A stretch of DNA of 64,000 nucleotides. It comes from Bacillota bacterium. GTDB taxonomy: Bacteria > Bacillota > Clostridia > Lachnospirales > Lachnospiraceae. Made by a program: the position numbers and the translations under genes. This document shows positions 9,003-17,293 of the stretch, in pieces. The first letter of the stretch is position 1; each line of letters opens with the position of its first letter. Where the stretch lies: positions 247,586-311,585 of the forward strand of contig JAEXOU010000006.1 of assembly GCA_023439125.1 (NCBI GenBank), in the 5' to 3' direction. The notes under the pieces are model-generated. The model saw nothing but the letters and a program-made list of their open reading frames with translations. It made no database searches and was not told the DNA's origin.

Positions 9003-11189
9003 CTATTCCACGGTTACCAGTATTTTTTCTGAGACTCCGGAAGTCGAGGTGATGGTTATTATAACTCTTCCCTTTGCTTTGGCATGTAAAGCTCCCCATT
9101 GACTTACACTTGCGATGCTAGGATTAGAAGATGAATAATAAAGTTTATCTGTTGTAATTTGTGGTGAATAAGTTACTTTAAGTTTTTGTAGATCACCAAC
9201 TGAGACGTTAATTGAGTTAGAAGGTACGGTGATGCTTCGGATTGGTTTTTTTACAATATTGATAACGTGTACTACTTTATTTCCACGGTAATCAGTAGCA
9301 TAGAACGTATATTCACCAGGATCTTTTAATCGTATGGTAGCGGAATTGTTTTTTAAAGTAATAAATGTGCCAAGATAACCAGTTGCAAAGTCTTTCTCAG
9401 TACGAATTCCTTTTGTATATTTTATTGTTTTGACTCCACTTAACGCATCGATTACTTTGAGATTTATTGTAATCGTACTAGCATCCAAGGAATAATGATA
9501 GGACGAAGAAATCAAAGGTGGATCTTTATCATCCATTACATTGTATACAACAGTTTTTTCATTATCAGAGTAATCACTTACATAGAAGGTGTAATAACCA
9601 CCTTTTTTTAATTCAAGCGAATTTGAAGTAATTGATGTACCTGCAGTTCCATTCTTAAAATCACTTTTACTTTTCTTACCAGAGAGATATTTTATTACTC
9701 GAATACCAGAACCTTGCTCATCTTTACCATAGATACCTAACATAATTTTGTCTTTTTCGTAATAGGTGTTGATATCTAGTATTGGGGCACTAGTATCAAA
9801 TTTCAAATATGGAAGCTTCTGGATTATGCGATGAGCATCTGGAATACCTGGATTTTTAACCAGCTCATTAAGACCTACTAATGTCTTAACATTCTGAGTA
9901 ATTAATTTTTTAACACTGTCTGGAGTCACATGATCACCACAAGAGTAAAGGATTGCTGCTAATCCTGTGATATGAGGTGTAGCCATGGAGGAGCCAGACA
10001 TGGTAGAGTAGGAACCAACTGAAGTACTCATAATATCCATTCCAGGTGCTGCAATATCAACAGAATTTTTTCCATAGTTTGACTTCGATGTCAAATACCC
10101 ATATTGGTTAATAAAGGTCACAGAAATAACATTTGGTAATCCATAACTAGCAGGATAAACTGGCACTTTATCATTGTTATCACCCGTATTGCCTGCAGCA
10201 GTAATAAATAGCATTGGAGCTTCCGAAATGGCTTGTTTCAGTGCTTTATTATTTGTAGTGGAGCCCCAGCTCATATTTACAATATCTGCACCCATAACCG
10301 TTGCATATTTAATCGCGAGAATTGCATCTGCAATTGTACCTTTTCCATTTGGTCCACCATGAATCTTTAATGACATAATCCGCGTATCAATATTGGAAGC
10401 AACACCTGCAATACCAATGTTATTATTAGCTGTAGCAGCTATAATTCCTGCACAATGGGTACCATGGTCGTCACAATCATCCTTTGAGGAACTGATCTCA
10501 TCTGTTTTTGCATCAATCTCGTAATGGCAAATGGTATTATCATTATTATAAAAGTCCCAACCAAAAATATCATCAATATAACCATTGTTATCATTATCAA
10601 TTCCATCTTCGGGGATTTCTCCGTCATTAATCCACATTGAGTCAACTAAATCAGGATGGTTGTTATCGACGCCAGTGTCAATAATAGCTACCACTACTTT
10701 TCTTGTATTCATATCATCCTTATTATACAGTGACCAAGCATCTGGCATGTTCATATCAACATCATTAGTAGAGAATACTTTAACTAAGTTATTGCCTACT
10801 AACTCTTCATAATATCCTGGGTTATGTAGTCCCCATTGAGTTCCAGTATAGGGGTCTTTGGTACTACATAAATCAATCTCTAAATTATAATCAACGGTGC
10901 AAAGTGATGGCTTAGAGGAAAGATGTTCTCGAAGTTTTTTAGCAATTGATATGTCATTAGCAGTAATCAGCATAACATTCTCATATTCTGAGATAATAGA
11001 GAAGTTATTGTTATATGTAGAGAGTAATTCTTGTTTTTCTTCGATTGAAACATCATCTTGCCATAATATAATAAGCTCGTTACTCGTGTTAGTATCTGAT
11101 ATAGCATCTGACGTTAGAAGCGGAACGATCGCTAACGAAAGCACGAGTCCAATAATCAAATATTCAATTTTTTTACTTTTCTTTTTCAT
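9003..11189 (-). CDS. Secreted subtilisin-family (S8) serine protease with Ig-like C-terminal domains
   Basis: The start at 11189 (728 residues, GGGAG 10-12 bp upstream) places a Lys-rich signal peptide at the N-terminus; the longer frame to 11219 spoils it. A propeptide-like domain covers about residues 35-110. The S8 catalytic domain has Asp171 (D-T-G-V-D), His242 (D-H-G-T-H), the oxyanion Asn334 (A-A-G-N-T-G) and Ser401 (S-G-S-S-M-A-T-P-H). Two related beta-sandwich segments follow (about 475-630), each with a Y-x-F-Y-x-x-D-Y pattern, then a BIG_2-like Ig domain to the end. It lies alone on the minus strand. No anchor or sorting signal is seen, so secretion or binding through the C-terminal domains is likely. 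Confidence 0.93.
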   Translation of the reverse strand: MKKKSKKIEYLIIGLVLSLAIVPLLTSDAISDTNTSNELIILWQDDVSIEEKQELLSTYNNNFSIISEYENVMLITANDISIAKKLREHLSSKPSLCTVDYNLEIDLCSTKDPYTGTQWGLHNPGYYEELVGNNLVKVFSTNDVDMNMPDAWSLYNKDDMNTRKVVVAIIDTGVDNNHPDLVDSMWINDGEIPEDGIDNDNNGYIDDIFGWDFYNNDNTICHYEIDAKTDEISSSKDDCDDHGTHCAGIIAATANNNIGIAGVASNIDTRIMSLKIHGGPNGKGTIADAILAIKYATVMGADIVNMSWGSTTNNKALKQAISEAPMLFITAAGNTGDNNDKVPVYPASYGLPNVISVTFINQYGYLTSKSNYGKNSVDIAAPGMDIMSTSVGSYSTMSGSSMATPHITGLAAILYSCGDHVTPDSVKKLITQNVKTLVGLNELVKNPGIPDAHRIIQKLPYLKFDTSAPILDINTYYEKDKIMLGIYGKDEQGSGIRVIKYLSGKKSKSDFKNGTAGTSITSNSLELKKGGYYTFYVSDYSDNEKTVVYNVMDDKDPPLISSSYHYSLDASTITINLKVIDALSGVKTIKYTKGIRTEKDFATGYLGTFITLKNNSATIRLKDPGEYTFYATDYRGNKVVHVINIVKKPIRSITVPSNSINVSVGDLQKLKVTYSPQITTDKLYYSSSNPSIASVSQWGALHAKAKGRVIITITSTSGVSEKILVTVE

Positions 11190-11391
11190 ATCGTAAGGAC
11201 TCCCTAAGAATGTTAGCATAAGCTTTATTTGTATTATAATGGAATAATACCATACTTTTCGCAGAAAAGAATTATGTATCTATACAAATTTTATGTTGTT
11301 TTAATGGCAGTTATATGGCAAAATAGAAAATAGTATTAGTTTAGAGAGAATTATTACGAATATATATGTTATTAGAATTATTGGGGGATAA

Positions 11392-12948
11392 ATGAAGATT
11401 TTGGTTGTAGATAGCAATTTAAATACATATCGGATTCTATCATCGATGCTACATGATTTTATACAAGAGATTGAATGTATCGATACAGCTAATACGTCTG
11501 ATGTGGCTTTAAATCTATATTCGGAAAAGAGATATGATCTTTTATTTGTTGCATCGCAGTATCGAGGTGGAAATGGTTATTCCCTTATCAATGGGTTAAG
11601 GGAAATAAATAGTGATATCCATGCAGTAGTTTATGGAGATAATTTCAACGAAGATGATTATCGTAAGATGATTCAATGTCAAGTACTGGATATTTTAGAC
11701 CTTCCCGTAAGTAAAGAAAAGCTGGCAGTTATTATTAATAACGTTTTACGTGCTAGGAATGACAGAAGAATTCAATTGCTTAGAGAACGAGAAATGCTAG
11801 CCCAACAAGCCGATGAACTAATAGAGTTCTCTTTTATATATTCTGTACTATTTAATGGAGATCTTAACTGGGAGTGGAAACGATATCAGCATTTACTGAA
11901 TATTAGCGGATATGGCTATGTGATTTATATCTCGTTGGAGAAAAATGATAGTGTTTCTTCTTTAAATTATGAACGATATTCAAGATTGCTTAAGAAAAAT
12001 GTTACTCAAGGTTATCGTTGTATCGTAGGGCGAGAGGTTTCGAGAAGAATCGTTCTCTTCATCATGGCGAAGTATGGTTTGGAAAAGGAAAGCAATGCTT
12101 CAGTTACAGAACAAATACGATATGGTAATCATGTTCGTAAGGTATTTAGGGATACGTTCTCATTGGATGCCAAAATAGGGATTGGTTCTCAAAAACCAAT
12201 TAACAAACTATCGATATCCTATGAGGAAGCTCTTCGTAATTTAAGATATGATGATTCAGGTACGGGAATATTAAGTAAAAATACAGCTACCAATATAGAA
12301 GGAGACCTTAAATTTTATAGTGAGCTAGAGCAAAAGTTTTTGACACATATCCGAGAGGGTAGCGAGGAAGCAATGAATAATTTGACAGCATTGCTAGAGC
12401 TAATGCAAACCTTTTCTCTAACTGATAAAAAAAATAAAATATTTGAGCTTTTGGTAATGGCTTCGCATATCGCACGGTATGATGGGAAGAATGAAAGTGA
12501 GTATACAAATTACATGGACTTAAGTCGGCAACTCTATCATGTAGAGGAGGAAGATATCAATGCATGGGCATATCGAAGTGTTGGCTATATTCTAAGAGCA
12601 GTTCGCGATTTGCAGAACACAACTACGTATGCTGACATCCGTAAAGCATTAAGCTATATTGATTCTCATTATGATGAAGATATTACATTAGAAGAATGTG
12701 CTGGACTTATTAGTTTGAGCCCTCAGTACTTTAGCAGAGTTTTTCGGGAGCAAGCAGGCATTACATTTGTTGATTACTTAACTCACGTAAGGATACGCAA
12801 AGCAAAGGAATGGTTGGCCTATTCGAATAATACTGTTCAAGAAATTTGCTTTAAAGTAGGTTACCGTGATCCAAACTATTTTACTCGAGTATTTAAAAAA
12901 ACAACAGGGGTTACACCAAGGCAGTATAAGGTACAGAAGAAAAAATAA
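11392..12948 (+). CDS. Response-regulator-like AraC-type transcription factor with degenerate receiver
   Basis: A 518-residue protein with three parts: a receiver-like domain (1-120), a middle region of no clear family (130-400), and an AraC-type double helix-turn-helix (about 415-515, ending in V-G-Y-R-D-P-N-Y-F-T-R-V-F-K-K-x-x-G-x-T-P). In the receiver the phospho-acceptor position holds Ala54 (F-V-A-S-Q-Y) and the usual Lys before Pro is Leu (L-D-L-P-V), so it cannot be phosphorylated in the normal way. GGGGG lies just upstream of the ATG. No histidine kinase is next to it. The layout resembles YesN-type regulators; the target is unknown. Confidence 0.88.
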   Translation: MKILVVDSNLNTYRILSSMLHDFIQEIECIDTANTSDVALNLYSEKRYDLLFVASQYRGGNGYSLINGLREINSDIHAVVYGDNFNEDDYRKMIQCQVLDILDLPVSKEKLAVIINNVLRARNDRRIQLLREREMLAQQADELIEFSFIYSVLFNGDLNWEWKRYQHLLNISGYGYVIYISLEKNDSVSSLNYERYSRLLKKNVTQGYRCIVGREVSRRIVLFIMAKYGLEKESNASVTEQIRYGNHVRKVFRDTFSLDAKIGIGSQKPINKLSISYEEALRNLRYDDSGTGILSKNTATNIEGDLKFYSELEQKFLTHIREGSEEAMNNLTALLELMQTFSLTDKKNKIFELLVMASHIARYDGKNESEYTNYMDLSRQLYHVEEEDINAWAYRSVGYILRAVRDLQNTTTYADIRKALSYIDSHYDEDITLEECAGLISLSPQYFSRVFREQAGITFVDYLTHVRIRKAKEWLAYSNNTVQEICFKVGYRDPNYFTRVFKKTTGVTPRQYKVQKKK

Positions 12949-12989
12949 AGTAAGTATGAAATGCACAAAAGAGAAGGATAAAAAAGTAT

Positions 12990-13018
12990 TTGACGAACTT
13001 TTTAAATTGTGATATAGT
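12990..13018 (+). promoter_or_regulatory. Promoter of the rpmG-secE-nusG block
   Basis: TTGACG at 12990-12995 and TATAGT at 13013-13018 are separated by 17 bp, a near-consensus housekeeping promoter about 150 bp before rpmG. The leader between them and rpmG (13019-13164) is not recognised. Confidence 0.8.
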
Positions 13019-13164
13019 AAAACAGCTATGGAAGAGGTCTTTTTTTTATGCTTAAAAATGGAAAAGGCCATATTAACACATGAATAAGGCGAGGCTGTTA
13101 AATTGGCATATTTAATTGCCTTAGATGCTTTGTTCACCACGAAAAATTAACGGAGGTGGAAGTT

Positions 13165-13314
13165 GTGCGAGTAAAAATTACATTGGCATGTACAGAATGC
13201 AAACAACGTAATTACAACACTACGAAGGAAAAGAAGAACCATCCTGACAGAATGGAAACCAAGAAGTATTGTAAATTCTGTAAATCACACACATTACACA
13301 AAGAAACTAAATAA
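13165..13314 (+). CDS. rpmG: 50S ribosomal protein L33
   Basis: A 49-residue protein that begins with GTG at 13165 after CGGAGGTGG. It has the L33 pattern R-V-K-I-T-L-A-C-T-E-C, N-Y-x-T-x-K-x-K-x-x-x-P-x-R-x-E and K-Y-C-x-F-C-x-x-H, with two CxxC pairs (the zinc-binding form). It is a large-subunit protein. Position before secE and nusG is the usual one in Firmicutes. Confidence 0.95.
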   Translation: MRVKITLACTECKQRNYNTTKEKKNHPDRMETKKYCKFCKSHTLHKETK

Positions 13315-13350
13315 TTGATACCTTTTTATAACAGAAAGGAAAGTGAGATT

Positions 13351-13563
13351 ATGGGAGAAACAACTGCAAATACTACAGAAAAAGCTCCAAAAAAAAGCTG
13401 GTTCAAGGGTTTGAAGTCTGAATTCAAGAAGATTATCTGGCCTGATAAAGAATCGCTTGCAAAGCAGTCAGTAGCTGTTGTTGTCATAACTATCATCCTT
13501 GGTATCGTTATAGCGCTTGTTGATTTCTGCGTAAACAGTGGTATCAAACTAATTTTAGGATAG
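13351..13563 (+). CDS. secE: Preprotein translocase subunit SecE
   Basis: A 70-residue protein with the SecE signature: an amphipathic stretch F-K-G-L-K-S-E-F-K-K-I-I-W-P-D-K-E followed by one membrane helix (about residues 39-62). It is the small essential subunit of the SecYEG channel. ATG at 13351 follows AGAAAGGAAAG. The open frame extends back to 13315 without a site. It lies between rpmG and nusG as in most bacteria. Confidence 0.96.
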   Translation: MGETTANTTEKAPKKSWFKGLKSEFKKIIWPDKESLAKQSVAVVVITIILGIVIALVDFCVNSGIKLILG

Positions 13564-13572
13564 GGTGATTAT

Positions 13573-14091
13573 ATGTCAGAGGCTAATTGGTACGTTGTTC
13601 ATACCTACTCGGGTTATGAGAATAAGGTAAAAGCCAACATTGAGAAAACAATCGAAAACAGAAAGCTTCAAGATCAGATACTCGAAGTTTCAGTTCCATT
13701 GCAAGATGTTGTCGAAGTGAAGAATGGTGTGAAGAAAAAGGTACAAAAAAAGTTATTCCCAGGTTATGTATTACTTAACATGTACATGAATGATGATACT
13801 TGGTATGTAGTTCGTAACACTCGAGGGGTTACTGGTTTCGTAGGACCTGGATCTAAGCCGGTTCCATTAACAGACTTCGAGATGAAGACAATGGGAATCG
13901 TAAAAGAGGAAGTAGTAATTGATTTTGCAGTCGGCGATACCGTGACGGTAGTATCCGGAGTATGGGAAAATACTCAAGGAGTCATCAAGGCAATCAACCA
14001 ACATAAGCAGATTGTTACTATTAACATCGACATGTTCGGTCGAGAAACACCTGTTGAGATCAGTTTCACAGATGTAAAGGTAGAAGAATAG
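13573..14091 (+). CDS. nusG: Transcription termination/antitermination factor NusG
   Basis: A 172-residue protein with the N-terminal NGN domain (W-Y-V-V-H-T-Y-S-G-Y-E-N-K-V, later F-P-G-Y-V-L and R-N-T-R-G-V-T-G-F-V-G) and a C-terminal KOW domain (about 120-172, with G-D-x-V and G-V-W-E-N-T-Q-G-V-I). It binds RNA polymerase and links it to ribosomes or Rho. The gene starts 9 bp after secE. Confidence 0.97.
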   Translation: MSEANWYVVHTYSGYENKVKANIEKTIENRKLQDQILEVSVPLQDVVEVKNGVKKKVQKKLFPGYVLLNMYMNDDTWYVVRNTRGVTGFVGPGSKPVPLTDFEMKTMGIVKEEVVIDFAVGDTVTVVSGVWENTQGVIKAINQHKQIVTINIDMFGRETPVEISFTDVKVEE

Positions 14092-14189
14092 AAACCGGAT
14101 TATTATTTTGAATAATATATTTTAGTTTCTAACAAAAAAGACGTGAGTTACTCACGCAAGGAACTTGAAAAGTCCGTTATGTACGGACA

Positions 14190-14232
14190 GTGGGAGGGTA
14201 AATAGGTCGCCTATTGCTCCCGGTAAAACCAC
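14190..14232 (+). promoter_or_regulatory. Possible L1-type regulatory site in the rplK leader
   Basis: The leader between nusG and rplK holds two small hairpins (CGTGAGTTACTCACG at 14142-14156; GTCCG/CGGAC at 14172-14187). Then GTGGGAG (14190) pairs across a TAGG/CCTA hairpin and CTCCC with a closing ACCAC (14228-14232). The bracket matches the stronger site before rplA. That L1 binds it is inference. Confidence 0.5.
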
Positions 14233-14253
14233 AATTTTAGGAGGTATGCTATC

Positions 14254-14682
14254 ATGGCAAAGAAAGTTACAGGTTATATTAAATTACAGATTCCTGCTGC
14301 AAAGGCAACACCAGCACCACCTGTTGGTCCAGCACTTGGTCAGCACGGCGTAAACATTGTACAGTTCACTAAGGAATTTAATGCTAGAACTGCTAACCAG
14401 GAAGGTATGATTATTCCTGTTGTTATCACAGTTTATGCAGACAGAAGTTTCAGCTTTATTACAAAGACTCCTCCAGCAGCAGTATTGCTTAAGAAGGCTT
14501 GTAATTTGAAATCAGCTTCTGCTACTCCTAATAAGACAAAAGTAGCTACAATTAAGAAGTCTGAAGTTCAGAAAATCGCTGAATTAAAGATGCCTGATTT
14601 AAATGCTGCATCCGTAGAAGCTGCAATCAGTATGATTTCTGGTACAGCAAGATCTATGGGTATCACTGTTGTTGAAGACTAA
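14254..14682 (+). CDS. rplK: 50S ribosomal protein L11
   Basis: A 142-residue protein, one longer than the common 141. It shows the L11 sequence with the proline-rich hinge (K-A-T-P-A-P-P-V-G-P-A-L-G-Q-H-G-V-N-I) and the C-terminal rRNA-binding domain (S-F-S-F-I-T-K-T-P-P-A, G-T-A-R-S-M-G-I). It forms the GTPase-associated stalk base with 23S rRNA. AGGAGG precedes the ATG. It is cotranscribed with rplA. Confidence 0.98.
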   Translation: MAKKVTGYIKLQIPAAKATPAPPVGPALGQHGVNIVQFTKEFNARTANQEGMIIPVVITVYADRSFSFITKTPPAAVLLKKACNLKSASATPNKTKVATIKKSEVQKIAELKMPDLNAASVEAAISMISGTARSMGITVVED

Positions 14683-14720
14683 TTCGTAGTTTCACAATGA
14701 AATTACAATGTTTATAGAAT

Positions 14721-14747
14721 GTGGGAGGGCAATCCCGATAATACCAC
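14721..14747 (+). promoter_or_regulatory. L1-binding mRNA site before rplA
   Basis: GTGGGAGGG, CAA, TCCC, GATAATACCAC form an outer GTGG/CCAC helix, an asymmetric GAG / GATAATA internal loop and an inner GGG/CCC helix. This is the known recognition form of protein L1 in 23S rRNA helix 77 and in its own mRNA. It ends just before the AGGAGG of rplA, so L1 bound here would block translation. Confidence 0.75.
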
Positions 14748-14760
14748 TAGGAGGTAAATC

Positions 14761-15453
14761 ATGAAAAAAGGTAAGAAATATACTGACGCTGCAAAACTTA
14801 TTGATAGAAGTGTTCAATATGATGTTGACCAGGCAGTCAGCTTAGTAAAAAAATCAGCAGTAGCTAAATTCGATGAGACAATTGAAGCTCACATTAGACT
14901 TGGTGTAGACGGACGTCACGCTGACCAACAGGTTCGTGGTGCGGTAGTATTACCTCACGGAACTGGTAAAACTGTACGTGTACTTGTATTCGCTAAAGGC
15001 GATAAAGTTGCAGAAGCTCAGGCAGCTGGTGCAGATTATGTAGGTGGCGATGAATTAATTCCAAAGATTCAGAATGAAGGATGGTTTGAATTCGACGTTG
15101 TTGTTGCAACACCAGACATGATGGGTGTAGTAGGTCGTCTTGGTCGTGTACTTGGACCTAAGGGCTTAATGCCAAACCCTAAGGCTGGAACAGTTACTAT
15201 GGATGTTACTAAGGCTATTAACGATATTAAAGCAGGTAAGATCGAATACAGATTGGATAAAACAAACATTATCCATGTGCCAGTTGGTAAGGCTTCCTTC
15301 ACAGAGGAACAACTCGCAGACAACTTCCAAGCACTTATGAGTGCAATTATCAAAGCTAAGCCAGCATCTGCTAAGGGCCAGTATTTAAAAAGCGTAACAA
15401 TCGCATCTACAATGGGACCTGGTGTTAAACTTAACACAGCAAAATTAGCTTAA
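14761..15453 (+). CDS. rplA: 50S ribosomal protein L1
   Basis: A 230-residue protein of standard length. It has the L1 signature region (M-M-G-V-V-G-R-L-G-R-V-L-G-P-K-G-L-M-P-N-P) and an N-terminal K-K-G-K-K-Y stretch. It binds helix 77 of 23S rRNA, forms the L1 stalk and represses its own synthesis, for which a matching mRNA site lies directly upstream. Confidence 0.98.
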   Translation: MKKGKKYTDAAKLIDRSVQYDVDQAVSLVKKSAVAKFDETIEAHIRLGVDGRHADQQVRGAVVLPHGTGKTVRVLVFAKGDKVAEAQAAGADYVGGDELIPKIQNEGWFEFDVVVATPDMMGVVGRLGRVLGPKGLMPNPKAGTVTMDVTKAINDIKAGKIEYRLDKTNIIHVPVGKASFTEEQLADNFQALMSAIIKAKPASAKGQYLKSVTIASTMGPGVKLNTAKLA

Positions 15454-15461
15454 TTTGGTGA

Positions 15462-15490
15462 TTGACACTATAATAGATTTATGTTACAAT
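15462..15490 (+). promoter_or_regulatory. Promoter of rplJ-rplL
   Basis: TTGACA at 15462-15467 and TACAAT at 15485-15490 with a 17-bp spacer, 8 bp after the rplA stop. It gives rplJL a separate transcript that begins with the L10 leader. Confidence 0.85.
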
Positions 15491-15499
15491 CAATACCGT

Positions 15500-15575
15500 T
15501 GTAATGAGTTATCATTATAACACTGCCGAAGACAGTAGGTGCCGTGATGGCATAAGGTGAAACCGCCTACCGAGG
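15500..15575 (+). ncRNA. L10 leader (ribosomal protein autoregulatory RNA)
   Basis: The stretch with CTGCCGAAGACAGTAGGTGC, GCATAAGG, TGAAACCGCCTACCGAGG matches the conserved core of the Firmicutes L10 leader, the mRNA site bound by the L10(L12)4 complex. It lies between a consensus promoter and an attenuator hairpin. Confidence 0.9.
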
Positions 15576-15610
15576 GATAATTAATCAAGCAATATATGCT
15601 AGACTAATAC

Positions 15611-15646
15611 TCTGCCTCTTGTCTTTGACGAGAGGCAGTTTTTATT
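15611..15646 (+). terminator. Attenuator terminator of the L10 leader
   Basis: CTGCCTCT and AGAGGCAG close a stem at 15612-15638 (extended by TGTC/GACG pairs) followed by TTTTTATT. It stands before rplJ, so it should abort transcription when L10-L12 occupies the leader. Confidence 0.85.
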
Positions 15647-15708
15647 ATCCGTCTTCTTAGGTAAACGTGGGACATCCCACAAGAATCTATAAGGAGGTGT
15701 ACGTAAAA

Positions 15709-16200
15709 ATGGCAAAGGTTGAATTAAAAAAACCTATCATCGACGAAATCAAAGGATATGCAGCAAATGCAAAATCAGCTGTATTAGTAGATTACCGTGG
15801 ACTTACAGTAGAGCAGGATACAGCTCTTCGTAAGAAGTTAAGAGAAGCTGGTGTTGTATATAAAGTATACAAGAACACTTATCTTAAGATGGCATTCGAA
15901 GGAACTGATTTCGCTCAGTTAGAAAATGATCTTGAAGGACCTACAGCAATCGCTTTCGGTGTTGAAGATGAAACAGCTCCAGCAAGAATTTTAGCTGAGT
16001 TTGCTAAAACAGCAGACAAACTTGAATTAAAAGCTGGTGTAGTTGAAGGAAACTACTATGACGTGAAGGGAATTGCAAAGATCGCTACGATCCCATCAAG
16101 AGAAGTGCTTATCTCCAAGTTACTTGGAAGCCTTCAGTCCCCAATCACAAACTTCGCTCGTGTTATCAAACAGATCGCAGAGAAGAATGCAGAGGCATAA
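15709..16200 (+). CDS. rplJ: 50S ribosomal protein L10
   Basis: ATG at 15709 (163 residues) follows AAGGAGGTG; the frame back to 15667 overlaps a GTGGGA/TCCCAC hairpin and is not used. The sequence shows the L10 features V-D-Y-R-G-L-T-V, L-R-K-K-L-R-E-A-G-V-x-Y-K-V-Y-K-N-T and a C-terminal helix that holds L7/L12 dimers. It is the base of the ribosomal stalk and the repressor of this operon through the leader. Confidence 0.97.
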   Translation: MAKVELKKPIIDEIKGYAANAKSAVLVDYRGLTVEQDTALRKKLREAGVVYKVYKNTYLKMAFEGTDFAQLENDLEGPTAIAFGVEDETAPARILAEFAKTADKLELKAGVVEGNYYDVKGIAKIATIPSREVLISKLLGSLQSPITNFARVIKQIAEKNAEA

Positions 16201-16316
16201 TTCAGACGGATTATCCAAAGCAGCATAAACGCAATTTAAAACTAACGGCAATCGCAGTGTGAATGTCAATTTACAGGTGAACCGTTCAATAATTAATTTA
16301 ATGGAGGTAATTAATA

Positions 16317-16679
16317 ATGACTACTCAGGAATTTATCGATGCTATTAAGAGCATGACAGTATTAGAGTTAAATGATTTAGTTAAAGCTTGTGAAGAAGAA
16401 TTTGGTGTTAGTGCAGCAGCAGGTGTTGTTGTAGCAGCAGCTGGTGCAGCTGAAGCAGCTGAAGAAAAGACAGAGTTTGATGTAGAATTAACAGAAGTTG
16501 GTGCAAACAAAGTTAAGGTTATCAAAGTTGTTCGTGAAGTAACAGGACTTGGATTAAAAGAAGCTAAAGACGTTGTAGATGGCGCTCCTAAGGTTCTTAA
16601 AGAAGCTGCTTCTAAAGAAGAAGCTGAAGATATCAAGACTAAACTTGAAGCTGAAGGCGCTAAGGTTACTCTTAAGTAA
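16317..16679 (+). CDS. rplL: 50S ribosomal protein L7/L12
   Basis: A 120-residue acidic protein with the N-terminal dimerisation domain, an Ala/Gly hinge (G-V-V-V-A-A-A-G-A-A, about residues 37-46) and the C-terminal factor-binding domain (K-V-x-V-I-K-V-V-R-E-V-T-G-L-G-L-K-E-A-K). It recruits translational GTPases. TGGAGG precedes the start, 116 bp after rplJ. Confidence 0.98.
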   Translation: MTTQEFIDAIKSMTVLELNDLVKACEEEFGVSAAAGVVVAAAGAAEAAEEKTEFDVELTEVGANKVKVIKVVREVTGLGLKEAKDVVDGAPKVLKEAASKEEAEDIKTKLEAEGAKVTLK

Positions 16680-16691
16680 TTCTCAGATGAT

Positions 16692-16738
16692 TTCAAAAAA
16701 GGTATTATTGCATACAGCGATAATACCTTTTTTATATT
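16692..16738 (+). terminator. Terminator after rplL
   Basis: AAAAAAGGTATTATTG, CATACA, CGATAATACCTTTTTT makes a 9-10 bp stem with flanking A and T runs, right after the stop codon. Confidence 0.9.
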
Positions 16739-16874
16739 TAGGAAATTCAGATGAATTTCCTAAATATAAAAAAGCGTCCAAAAAGAAGGACGCAATTATG
16801 CACACAAGCGCGATAGGAAGATATCGCTTACGCGACCGCGCTTGACGCTAGTGTTTTGCTTGCAAAACACTTTT
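16728..16874 (+). repeat. Terminator-adjacent hairpin cassette, copy A
   Basis: About 145 bp of back-to-back hairpins: TATATTTAGGAAATTC with its complement, GCGTCC/GGACGC, a GC-rich block with AAGCGCGATAGGAAG, TCGCTTACGCGACCGCGCTT, and AGTGTTTTGC/GCAAAACACT. A second copy in the same orientation lies at 61717-61865, also directly behind a terminator. No coding frame or transposase is seen. Confidence 0.8.
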
Positions 16875-16944
16875 CTATTTTAAAGGAAATAATTATGCAA
16901 AAAACATAACGATTATACCATTGTAAAAATATATTATTTCATAA

Positions 16945-17211
16945 GTGAGAAGACTTAAGTTGAATCTCTATTACTTTTTTTTAGGTACAGTTTTATCAAT
17001 GGGTATTATGGCGAGCACGCTAGATTTTGGAAGAAACATTACGATGACCAATCAAAGTACGATATTATGTGAAAGTAATTCTTCAGTTAAGACGAAGTAT
17101 AAGATTCAAGAAGCGAATAGTGAATTTGCAACGATGATATATGAGATTGGTAGTGGAAGTTCTTACTTAGGTTATAGCAAGAATGCAGGAGATTTAATTG
17201 CGAAAGAATAA
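16945..17211 (+). CDS. Small hypothetical protein with N-terminal hydrophobic segment
   Basis: An 88-residue frame that starts at GTG 16945; TTG at 16960 is an alternative, and neither has a convincing ribosome binding site. The first 30 residues are basic then hydrophobic (Y-Y-F-F-L-G-T-V-L-S-M-G-I-M-A), which would make a signal peptide or anchor. The rest is polar and contains one Cys. No family is recognised. A strong terminator follows 4 bp after the stop, which supports a real transcription unit. Confidence 0.5.
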   Translation: MRRLKLNLYYFFLGTVLSMGIMASTLDFGRNITMTNQSTILCESNSSVKTKYKIQEANSEFATMIYEIGSGSSYLGYSKNAGDLIAKE

Positions 17212-17213
17212 AA

Positions 17214-17266
17214 AAGCACCAACTGTCTTTATCAGCTTGCGCTTAGATAAAAACAGTTGGTGTTTC
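17214..17266 (+). terminator. Terminator between the 16.9-kb ORF and the minus-strand peptide gene
   Basis: CACCAACTGTCTTTATC and GATAAAAACAGTTGGTG pair over about 16 bp with flanking A and T runs. The symmetry suits termination from both sides of two convergent small genes. Confidence 0.85.
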
Positions 17267-17293
17267 TTGTTTAATAATAATACATTACTTGTA

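Noticed and set aside
8848..9102. 84-codon plus-strand ORF
   Set aside because: It lies in the MITE-like repeat and antisense to the end of the subtilase gene, with no supported protein features.
12949..13164. tRNA gene upstream of rpmG
   Set aside because: No cloverleaf or CCA-type end could be drawn; only a promoter is supported.
15069..15437. 122-codon minus-strand ORF in rplA
   Set aside because: Shadow of a highly biased ribosomal protein gene.
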